A DNA stretch of 64,000 nt, from assembly GCF_026151205.1 (NCBI RefSeq), contig NC_087075.1, positions 3,510,359 through 3,574,358 of the forward strand, written 5' to 3'. Below are positions 39,001 to 51,000 of the stretch, piece by piece. Position numbers and translations under genes: made by a program. This DNA comes from Bolinopsis microptera. Lineage: Eukaryota; Ctenophora; Tentaculata; Lobata; Bolinopsidae. The notes under the pieces are model-generated. The model did no database searches and was not told the DNA's origin. It saw only the letters and a list, made by a program, of their open reading frames with translations. Within the stretch, counting starts at the first letter, position 1, and every line of letters begins with the position of its first letter.

Positions 39001-42000
39001 CGTGAGTTATACCACCACCCGAACGAGGTTTCTCCCATGTTACCGCGTCCAATTGCTTTGTCAGGCCGTTCACTACACAAGATATTGTTGCCGCTGTGTC
39101 CTTGAGAACTTCGCTGTGTTTTGCGACTACCTCTGAAGTTACGAATTTTCTTACCAATATGATTTCAAAATAACCTGTAGCCATAAAAATAAAGATTTTA
39201 AATTTTAAACGTTATGCACTGTTTATCTAGGTTTCTTTTCAATTTCCATACAAACCGATCTAAAGAACAAACCTAAAGTAAGGAAAGTGACAGTGAGATC
39301 TTTGTATTCAGACTCCTCTGAGTCTGGGTATTGTGAGGACTTAGCTGCACACTTCCATATCACGGGTGAAGTTGTAGTCAATCCTTGTAGCGTAGCAGCT
39401 GTGATGGTCAGACTAGATTCCTGGATATTGGTGCTAACTGTCCCTTGGGTGATAGTGTATCCTCCCTGACCGTCTGTTATTGGGGTGTTATCTCCACTCG
39501 TCCATGATACAGTAACAGCTGTAGTTACGTCTCCGATATTGCAGACCAATGTCTGGTCCACAGCGTCGGTTGCCGACATGTCAACAGGAGTGATAGCTGA
39601 AATAATTTGAGATAAATGGTTTCAAGATCATTTAATATCATTAGCTAAACTGGCTGCTAGAAAAACCATTGGTGTAGTCTATGGTTCTAGCGCCTTCACA
39701 AGTAAAAAAATTAAACTTCTGAACATCCGTGTAAAGTTAATATTAGTAAGATACTCACTGAACACGTTCGAGTTAACGTTAGTTTTCTCTTCGGCCCCCG
39801 ATGTCTTTCCATGCTCGTCAGATTGGATGACACATGTGTAAACAGCATCAGCCCCGTTTGCAGAGACAGGAATTGTCAGAACTGTAGTTTGACTGTTTGA
39901 ACCAGAATCGTAAGTTCCAATGTCAATCTGATAGTCATCAGGAGCAGTACCGTGAGTTATACCACCACCCGAACGAGGTTTCTCCCATGTTACCGCGTCC
40001 AATTGCTTTGTCAGGCCGTTCACTACACAAGATATTGTTGCCGCTGTGTCCTTGAGAACTTCGCTGTGTTTTGCGACTACCTCTGAAGTTACGAATTTTC
40101 TTACCAATATGATTTCAAAATAACCTGTAGCCATAAAAATAAAGATTTTAAATTTTAAACGTTATGCACTGTTTATCTAGGTTTCTTTTCAATTTCCATA
40201 CAAACCGATCTAAAGAACAAACCTAAAGTAAGGAAAGTGACAGTGAGATCTTTGTATTCAGACTCCTCTGAGTCTGGGTATTGTGAGGACTTAGCTGCAC
40301 ACTTCCATATCACGGGTGAAGTTGTAGTCAATCCTTGTAGCGTAGCAGCTGTGATGGTCAGACTAGATTCCTGGATATTGGTGCTAACTGTCCCTTGGGT
40401 GATAGTGTATCCTCCCTGACCGTCTGTTATTGGGGTGTTATCTCCACTCGTCCATGATACAGTAACAGCTGTAGTTACGTCTCCGATATTGCAGACCAAT
40501 GTCTGGTCCACAGCGTCGGTTGCCGACATGTCAACAGGAGTGATAGCTGAAATAATTTGAGATAAATGGTTTCAAGATCATTTAATATCATTAGCTAAAC
40601 TGGCTGCTAGAAAAACCATTGGTGTAGTCTATGGTTCTAGCGCCTTCACAAGTAAAAAAATTAAACTTCTGAACATCCGTGTAAAGTTAATATTAGTAAG
40701 ATACTCACTGAACACGTTCGAGTTAACGTTAGTTTTCTCTTCGGCCCCCGATGTCTTTCCATGCTCGTCAGATTGGATGACACATGTGTAAACAGCATCA
40801 GCCCCGTTTGCAGAGACAGGAATTGTCAGAACTGTAGTTTGACTGTTTGAACCAGAATCGTAAGTTCCAATGTCAATCTGATAGTCATCAGGAGCAGTAC
40901 CGTGAGTTATACCACCACCCGAACGAGGTTTCTCCCATGTTACCGCGTCCAATTGCTTTGTCAGGCCGTTCACTACACAAGATATTGTTGCCGCTGTGTC
41001 CTTGAGAACTTCGCTGTGTTTTGCGACTACCTCTGAAGTTACGAATTTTCTTACCAATATGATTTCAAAATAACCTGTAGCCATAAAAATAAAGATTTTA
41101 AATTTTAAACGTTATGCACTGTTTATCTAGGTTTCTTTTCAATTTCCATACAAACCGATCTAAAGAACAAACCTAAAGTAAGGAAAGTGACAGTGAGATC
41201 TTTGTATTCAGACTCCTCTGAGTCTGGGTATTGTGAGGACTTAGCTGCACACTTCCATATCACGGGTGAAGTTGTAGTCAATCCTTGTAGCGTAGCAGCT
41301 GTGATGGTCAGACTAGATTCCTGGATATTGGTGCTAACTGTCCCTTGGGTGATAGTGTATCCTCCCTGACCGTCTGTTATTGGGGTGTTATCTCCACTCG
41401 TCCATGATACAGTAACAGCTGTAGTTACGTCTCCGATATTGCAGACCAATGTCTGGTCCACAGCGTCGGTTGCCGACATGTCAACAGGAGTGATAGCTGA
41501 AATAATTTGAGATAAATGGTTTCAAGATCATTTAATATCATTAGCTAAACTGGCTGCTAGAAAAACCATTGGTGTAGTCTATGGTTCTAGCGCCTTCACA
41601 AGTAAAAAAATTAAACTTCTGAACATCCGTGTAAAGTTAATATTAGTAAGATACTCACTGAACACGTTCGAGTTAACGTTAGTTTTCTCTTCGGCCCCCG
41701 ATGTCTTTCCATGCTCGTCAGATTGGATGACACATGTGTAAACAGCATCAGCCCCGTTTGCAGAGACAGGAATTGTCAGAACTGTAGTTTGACTGTTTGA
41801 ACCAGAATCGTAAGTTCCAATGTCAATCTGATAGTCATCAGGAGCAGTACCGTGAGTTATACCACCACCCGAACGAGGTTTCTCCCATGTTACCGCGTCC
41901 AATTGCTTTGTCAGGCCGTTCACTACACAAGATATTGTTGCCGCTGTGTCCTTGAGAACTTCGCTGTGTTTTGCGACTACCTCTGAAGTTACGAATTTTC

Positions 42001-45000
42001 TTACCAATATGATTTCAAAATAACCTGTAGCCATAAAAATAAAGATTTTAAATTTTAGAAACTTTTTTTTGGTTTTTTTTAAATTTCCTTAAAAACCTCT
42101 AAAGAAAAAACCTAAAGTAAAAAAGGAGTGAATTTTTTTAAACCCCCGGGGGTTTGGGGGGGTTGTGCACACTTCCATATAGGAAAGGGGTTTTTCCCCT
42201 TTGGGTCTTAAGGAAAGCTGGTTGGTAATGTTCCCTGGTTGGTAACCCCCCCCCCCCGGGGGATATGTCCTACCCCAAAAAATTTAAGTTAAATTCCCTT
42301 TTTCCCCGGCCGGGGGGGTTTAAAAGTAAAGGAAAAAAGAAAATTTTGGTTTAAAATTTTTAAAACTTTTAAACGGGGCCGCCATTGTTTTGGTTGGGTT
42401 AAAATAAAAAAAAATTTTTTAAAAAACCTTAAAAAAATTTTTTAGTAAATATTAAAACCAAAACGTTATTTTTCTTTTTCCCCCCGACTTTTTCTGTTAC
42501 AAAAAGTAACAGCATCAGCCCCGTTTGCGGGCGGGAATTTGTAAAGAGTTTGACTTTTTAAACCAAATCGTAAGTTCCAGAATTGAACTCGGGGCCCGGA
42601 TTAAACCACCACCCGAACAGGTTTTTCCCCATTTTACCGGGCCCCCCAAATTTGCTTTGTCAGGCCTTACTCCCAAAAAATTTTTGGGGTTTTTGCCTTT
42701 GAAATTCGCTTTTTTGCGACTACCCGAAGTTCAATTTTCTTACCAATTTTTTAAAAAAAAACCTTTGAAAAAAAATAAAATTTTTTTTTTTAAAACTTTG
42801 TTTTTATATTTCTTTTAAAACCCATAAAAACAAAAAAACCAAAAAAGGGGAAAGTGCGGAGATTTTTGATTTAATCCTCGGTGGTATTGTGGGCTTAGGA
42901 AATTCCATATCAGGGTAAAATTTTCTTTTGTAGCGTAGCACTGTGTGGCCAATAGANNNNNNNNNNNNNNNNNNNNNNNNNNNNNNNNNNNNNNNNNNNN
43001 NNNNNNNNNNNNNNNNNNNNNNNNNNNNNNNNNNNNNNNNNNNNNNNNNNNNNNNNCGCCTAGCGATACATAATAGCGACGCGCATGTTATTTTGATATT
43101 CGTTTGTTTTATTTGCTGCGCGGTGTAAATATTTATTTTGACCAGTCATTTAGTCATAACTTTTTATAGGAACCTGCGCTAGGTTTCGCTTTTCTTGCGA
43201 CATCCGATTTGGCGTTTTTCCTATCGGATGGTATATAATTTGGCCACAGCGCAAATATCGCACGATAATCTTATTCCTATGAACAGCTTGAGCCGGGTTG
43301 TAAACACCAAACTGCATACTCGATTTCAATAAGCTTCTAGAGTAGATTTTTTTCACTCGCCCCAGTGAAAATCAGTTTTTCTGGATTTTTTCCAAAAGTA
43401 AGCATTTTGGGCCTTTTATATAGTGTCAATATAAACATGAGCATTGCGGTCATTTCAAGCCAAAGTTTAAGTCTCTAAGACCCTCAAACTAGCTGAGATA
43501 CAAATTTGATGAAATTTGTGCTTACGCCTGAGCTTAAAATTAGTTTTTTGCAGAAATCTCGGAAACAAACAATTTTAGACCATACATTGATTAATAATTT
43601 GTAGATAAATGTGGCCATTGCAGTAATTTTAAGTAAATAATGAAGTCTCTATGACCTTCAGGAGCCGAAATACAAAAATCCCGTATACGCAACTGAGGGT
43701 AATTTAGAAAATTTGCCCTGTAGGGTTGTCTACAGCGAAACAAATTGTGCACCTAAACGATTTTGGTTTAGAATGACCCAACATACAACCCTGTGTTGTC
43801 AGAAATCGTGTACATCTCAACTACTCCCTGCTACTATAGTAAACGAACAAGCTCCTAGTAGTTTTTGTCAGACACTTAGATTAAATTGCTAGTCAGTTTT
43901 GACTGCAGCAGGTTTATCAAATAGTGAATATATGCAATATCTGCAATATCTGCAATATCTGCAATATCTGCAATATCTGCAATATCTGCAATATCTACAA
44001 TATCTGCAATATCTGCAATATCTGCAATATCTGCAATATCTGCAATATCTGCAATATCTGCAATATCTGCAATATCTGCAATATCTGCAATATCTACAAT
44101 ATCTGCAATATCTGCAATGTCTGCATGCAGACATTGCAATATCTGCAACATTTGCAATATTTGCAATATCTGCAATATTTGCAATATCTGCAATATCTGC
44201 AATATTTGCAATATCTGCAATATCTGCAATATTTGCAATATCTGCAATATCTGCAATATCTGCAATATCTGCAATATCTGCAATATCTGCAATATCTGCA
44301 ATATCTGCAATATCTGCAATATCTGCAATATCTGCAATATCTGCAATATCTGCAATATCTGCAATATCTGCAATATCTGCAATATCTGCAATATCTGCAA
44401 TATCTGCAATATCTGCAATATCTGCAATATCTGCAATATCTGCAATATCTGCAATATCTGCAATATCTGCAATATCTGCAATATCTGCAATATCTGCAAT
44501 ATCTGCAATATCTGCAATATCTACACTATCTGCAATATCTGCAATGTCTGCATGCATACATTGCAATATCTGCAACATTTGCAATATTTGCAATATCTGC
44601 AATATTTGCAATATTTGCAATATCTGCAATATCTGCAATATTTGCAATATCTGCAATATTTGCAACATCTGCAATATCTACACTATCTGCAATATCTGCA
44701 ATGTCTGCAATATCTGCAATATCTGCAATATCTGCAATATCTGCAATATCTGCAATATCTGCAATATCTGCAATATCTGCAATATCTGCAATATCTGCAA
44801 TATCTGCAACATCTGCAACATCTGCAATATCTGCAATATCTGCAATATCTGCAATATCTGCAATATCTGCAATATCTGCAATATCTGCAATATCTGCAAT
44901 ATCTGCAATATCTGCAATATCTGCAATATCTGCAATATCTGCAATATCTGCAATATCTGCAATATCTGCAATATCTGCAATATCTGCAATATCTGCAATA

Positions 45001-48000
45001 TCTGCAATATCTGCAATATCTGCAATATCTGCAATATCTGCAATATCTGCAATATCTGCAATATCTGCAATATCTGCAATATCTGCAATATCTGCAATAT
45101 CTGCAATATCTGCAATATCTGCAATATCTGCAATATCTGCAATATCTGCAACGGTAAAGTATGTGTAGTGACTCACCAGAATGTATCCCGTTACCGTCGT
45201 GGTACCACGCTATTGATTTGAATTTTGTTGCATCGGGTCCGTAAGTGTCTGCATTAAGAGTCAATACGATGTCGCTACCCACAACTCCAACAATATCTGA
45301 CTGTGTGGACCGCCAACCATCCACTGAAATGTATTCGAGTTTTAAGGAAGATAAGCTCAGCAAAATAGTCATGATGGATTTACAGGGTGTTTCCATAAAA
45401 TTGTGACTATTTTGAATAAAGGGAACAATTTTCATAAAAGAGCGGTTGCCAAAATGTTCATGACACAGTGTCAGTCAATATGTGTGGACTTACCGTAAAC
45501 GTTTAGGTTGCCGGATGAAGTGACAGTTTTACCAGCATTGACTACAACACAGGTATACGCTCCGTCGTGTGTAGCACTATCAACATTTGCTAACACTAGC
45601 TCGTTCGTCAAGCTGAGTAGTTATAAATTAAGTAATTAAGTAATTAAGTAATTAAGAAATAAAGTAATTAAGTAATTAAGTAATTAAGTAATTGAGTAAT
45701 TGAGTAATTGAATAATTTGGTAATTAAGTAATTAAGTAATTAAGTTATTTAGTTATTTAGTTATTTAGTTATTTATTTATTTAGTTATTTAGTTATTTAG
45801 TTATTTAGTTAGTTATTTAGTTATTTAGTTATTTAGTTATTTAGTTATTTAGTTATTTAGTTATTTAGTTATTTAGTTATTTAGTTATTTAGTTATTTAG
45901 TTATTTAGTTATTTAGTTATTTAGTTATTTAGTTATTTAGTTATTTAGTTATTTAGTTATTTAGTTATTTAGTTATTTAGTTATTTAGTTATTTAGTTAT
46001 TTAGTTATTTAGTTATTTAGTTATTTAGTTATTTAGTTATTTAGTTATTTAGTTATTTAGTTATTTAGTTATTTAGTTATTTAGTTATTTAGTTATTTAG
46101 TTATTTAGTTATTTAGTTATTTAGTTATTTAGTTATTTAGTTATTTAGTTATTTAGTTATTTAGTTATTTAGTTATTTAGTTATTTAGTTATTTAGTTAT
46201 TTAGTTATTTAGTTATTTAGTTATTTAGTTATTTAGTTATTTAGTTATTTAGTTATTTAGTTATTTAGTTATTTAGTTATTTAGTTATTTAGTTATTTAG
46301 TTATTTAGTTATTTAGTTATTTAGTTATTTAGTTATTTAGTTATTTAGTTATTTAGTTATTTAGTTATTTAGTTATTTAGTTATTTAGTTATTTAGTTAT
46401 TTAGTTATTTAGTTATTTAGTTATTTAGTTATTTAGTTATTTAGTTATTTAGTTATTTAGTTATTTAGTTATTTAGTTATTTAGTTATTTAGTTATTTAG
46501 TTATTTAGTTATTTAGTTATTTAGTTATTTAGTTATTTAGTTATTTAGTTATTTAGTTATTTAGTTATTTAGTTATTTAGTTATTTAGTTATTTAGTTAT
46601 TTAGTTATTTAGTTATTTAGTTATTTAGTTATTTAGTTATTTAGTTATTTAGTTATTTAGTTATTTAGTTATTAGGACGCTCCGTCCTAATGAGTTCAGG
46701 AGACCATTCGCTACAAGTATATCATCTAAAACCTGGGTTTTGGACTTGTTCAGGGTATTTTGTAAAATTGGGCCTAATTTGGACCAAATATGGGCGTGGC
46801 TGCCCCGCGGGAGCAGTTCGCCGGTTGGTGTCCGGGACCCCTTCAAAAGTTCGGTCACCGGTCGTAGTTTGTTGGTCAAAACTCAAACTGCTATCTCGAA
46901 ATCAACTTTCACAAAAAATGTTGTGTATTTTTATTTTTTTTAAAATTTAATGGGCCAATTTGGCCCATTGAAAATCTTTAAGGGGGGGGGGGCCAATGGA
47001 TATTTTTTTGTGAAACTTGATTTCGAGATAGCAGTTGACCAACAAACTAAGACCAGTGACCGAACTTTTGAGGGGTCCCGGACCCCAACCGCCAAACGGT
47101 GCCCGCGGGGCAGCCACGCCCATATTTGGTCCAAATTAGGCCCAATTTAGCCAAATACTCTGAATATGCCCAAAACCCAAATTTTAGGTGCTTTACTTGT
47201 AGCTAGTGGTCTCCTGAACTCGTATATGAAATTTCATCAAGATTGGACAAAAAATGACTGAGTTATGAGCCAAAAACCATATGCCCATATTTGGGCGTAC
47301 GCACCAAATTTGGTAGATTTCGTCCCATAAATTGGTCAAATATCAATATTTTTGAATGAGACTTACTTAATATGAAAGGTAAGCCTAAACTACATATTCT
47401 CTGTAAGTTATAGCTTTATATCTGTTTAAATGTGGATACTAAGGCGAAAAGACCACAAAAAATGAACTAAATTGCCCATATCTTGGTTCGCGATATTCGC
47501 GGAATTGATCTCATTAAAATTGTAACAACTCAATCAGTTTTCAAAATTTTTCCATGAAATTTTCGGAATCGACTCGAAATCGCATTTCCACCTTAGTTTG
47601 AGAACAGATTTTTGATTTAGGCCTTCAAAAAAATTTGGCGGCCAAATTCCAAAATTTTCCCGGAGAAATTCAGAATTTGGCCGCCAAATTTTTTTTGAGG
47701 CCTTAATCAAAAATCTGTTCTCAAACTAAGGTGGAAATGCGATTTCGAGTCGATTCCGAAAATTTCATGGAAAAATTTTGAAAACTGATTGAGTTGTTAC
47801 AATTTTAATGAGATCAATTCCGCGAATATCGCGAACCAAGATATGGGCAATTTAGTTCATTTTTTGTGGTCTTTTCGCCTTAGTATCCACATTTAAACAG
47901 ATATAAAGCTATTACTTACAGAGAATATGTAGTTTAGGCTTACCTTTCATATTAAGTAAGTCTCATTTAAAAATATTGATATTTGACCAATTTATGGGAC

Positions 48001-51000
48001 GAAATCTACCAAATTTGGTGCGTACGCCCAAATATGGGCATATGGTTTTTGGCTCATAACTCAGTCATTTTTTGTCCAATCTTGATGAAATTTCATATAC
48101 GAGTTCAGGAGACCACTAGCTACAAGTAAAGCACCTAAAATTTGGGTTTTGGGCATATTCAGAGTATTTGGCTAAATTTGGCCTAATTTGGACCAAATAT
48201 GGGCGTGGCTGCCCCGCGGGCACCGTTTGGCGGTTGGGGTCCGGGACCCCCTCAAAAGTTTGGTCACTGGTCTTAGTTTGTTGGTCAACTGCTATCTCGA
48301 AATCAAGTTTCACAAAAAAATATCCATTGGCCCCCCCCCCCCCCCCCCCCTTAATTACAATCAAATATAAATTAAATCAAATATAAATATATGCACACAT
48401 GCATCAATATGATAACGCTATTAGCAAATTTAGATATTACCTACTATTACAAATTTTTAGATAACTCTTATCTTCTTACCTCTTGACATAAATTTAGAAC
48501 TAAACAGAGAACATTTGATAAAGATAGTCATATTTAAAGGTAAACGTTTTGTGTTTGGTGATGTTGCACCAAATTATTTAAGTTTCTAAAAGTACGAAAT
48601 TTGAATCGTTCCAGTCCTATTCATTCGGCTCAAGTGCTTGTGTAGTAAGAAAATTGTTGTTGACTGTTATGTAGACTTGAATGAATTTAAGAATTTGTCT
48701 TGTAGGCAAGTGATCGTGATGTTTTTTATGTCCTGGTTAATAATGTTGATCGTTTTGTTGTATAACTTAGGGCCAATGTAAAAATGCTCTTGTCTGAGTA
48801 AACAACAAAAACATAAACTGTTGAACGGTTCTGCAAAGAACTAAGGTTATCTTCTAGGTGCGTTTAACTTGAAGTTTGAAGCAGTGAACATTCTTATAAT
48901 ATTTGGTGACGCAGTGTTAGGAAGTACTAAACGTATTTGTGATGATCTTATGTATCATTTGTCATTACGTTTTGATTTGATTTATCATTGCCAGCTCCCG
49001 ATCTTGCAGAAATATTTATAATTAAATTATCCTTGTACACTATTTTCAAACTCTTCCAGTCTCACAATCGAGATATTGGCAGACAAATTTCATTAACGTT
49101 TACCGACTTCCCTGCGAGCCTTTCTGATGACGCAGATTTGCAATGATAATTATAATTATTTCCAATATTTAGTAATAGTAGGCCTAAAACACAAAGTAGG
49201 CCTAAAACACAAAGTAGGCCTAAAACACAATGACAAAGTAGGCTTAAAACACAAAGTAGGCCTAAAACAGAAAGAAAAGGCTCTCTCCTTACGTTTTGAC
49301 GCCGTCAGTAGTGGAGGAGCTTGTTTGTGAGCCACCATTTGATCCTTGAGGTGTAGTCCAAGTGATGGTCTGAGCTGTACCGTACGTTATACAGGTAAGG
49401 GTAATACTGGTTCCTGCTACTGCTTGTCTGTTAGGTATAGGCGACGCGATATCTGCAAATATTTGAATTATAAACCCCAACATTCAGAACCACAACTTAT
49501 TACAATTTACAACCCCCACCAATTATAGTACAGACAGATCCGTCGAAAAAAAACCCGATTTACCCACAGTCCTCACAACGAGCTTGCAAAGGAGTTTTGA
49601 CATTTTTGAGTCCCACTAGGTGTCCTTTGTGGCTGACCAATTTTTCACCCATACCACCCTAACCAGGCAGACATCATTCCAACTGATAGGTATATTTCTA
49701 CATTCCTATGTTCCAACTGATAGGTATATTTCAATTCGTTCCAGAATATTTCAAATTGTTTCCGATGATCTTCTGATGAGCGTGTATATTTCCAACATAT
49801 AAATCTTTATACAGTGCCACATTAATAACATGAAAGAATCGTCACTAAAAATTCACTAAAAATTAAGTCATGATTTTTGACATTTTTCCAATTCCTGAGC
49901 TCTTGGTCACAGCAGTAATAGGATACGAGTCGTAGTCGAATTTAATTTTTGTGGCGTCACAAACGACCAGTGACTGACGAGAACGCGAAAAATAAAGAAC
50001 GCTTCAAATTATCTGAGCAATTTAGTAAGACCAAAGTTAGTTAATACGTCCCCCCCCCCCCACCTAGCCCCCAGACTTATACTTAAGTCCGATGAAGGTT
50101 GGTGAGCATCCCAATGTTTTTGGGTAAATGATAGAGTTTGATAAATATCAATAACAACTACTGGAAAGGTAAAGTTAACACACAAACTTACAGACAGCGA
50201 CGACTTGTTTTTCTGAAGACTCCAGGACTCCGATGTTACTGTAGGTAGCAAAACACTTGTACTTTGCAGTGTCAGTACTTGCCAGGGGAGATAGAGTCAA
50301 CACACTGTCACGTGTTGTTCCGTATGAGTCAGAGACCACGCCTGTTTTAATAGTTGTTTAACTCAAACACAAGGAAACATTTTGTAATCATCGTCTTAAG
50401 TGTCCCATGGGACATTTAAGACGATGATCCCAACGAAGTCAACTTGGTATGATTGTTCTAGTTCTAAATATATTGACTATTAGACCAGAGTCTGCTGCAA
50501 ACAATTTCTCAATCTCACACCACCTGAAATGACGTCACACCACCTGACATGACGTCACACCACCTGACATGACGTCACACCACCTGACATGACATCACAC
50601 CACCTGACATGACATCACACCACCTGACATGACGTCACACCACCTGACATGACATCACACCACCTGACATGACGTCACACCACCTGACATGACGTCACAC
50701 CACCTGACATGACATCACACCACCTGACAACACACCTGATGTAACTAAGATTCCATCTCTCTCCCACTCGAAGGTAAGTATAGCGCTAAGAGGGGTTGGC
50801 ATGGTTGCTGTACACGTTAACTGAATAGATACTCCTAGGATATCTACTACTTGTGCCGTGTCGTATGTGAGAGCTGAAGTAGAGTGTCAGTTAGCTGAAA
50901 TGCTTTATTAGAAACATATTAATGAGGAAGCAATGAGACTACTAATCTTACAACAAGTTACTTCTAGCACTGACCGGTGCAACATTATAAACTAAGAGAC

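Larger units (their letters stand above)
16011..42050 (-). repeat. Tandem array of 950-bp two-Ig cassettes (about 27.4 readable units)
   Basis: The period is 950 bp across 26 kb, and the units are essentially identical, introns included. Each cassette holds exon Ig-A (324 nt), a 140-nt intron, exon Ig-B (324 nt) and a 162-nt intron. Ig-A exons lie at 16475-16798 plus multiples of 950 up to 32625-32948, then 33573-33896 plus multiples of 950 up to 41173-41496. Ig-B exons lie at 16011-16334 plus multiples of 950 up to 31211-31534, then 32162-32484, 33111-33432, 34059-34382, and every 950 up to 41659-41982. Such identity means very recent amplification, ongoing homogenisation, or an assembly loop. 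The last unit in transcript order (16011) differs slightly from the rest. Confidence 0.9.

Noticed and set aside
16489-41369. A 60-codon plus-strand ORF repeated once per cassette
   Set aside because: It is antisense to the Ig-A exon, which has Ig landmarks and proper splice sites; the plus-strand frame has neither and repeats only because the cassette does.
43876-45435. Long ORFs of 157-440 codons in all frames
   Set aside because: They are translations of the 9-bp satellite, which lacks stops. Only the short stretch at 45177-45323 is Ig-like.
50516-50729. CRISPR-like array of 20-bp units
   Set aside because: There are no spacers between units and the context is a eukaryotic intron; it is a plain minisatellite.
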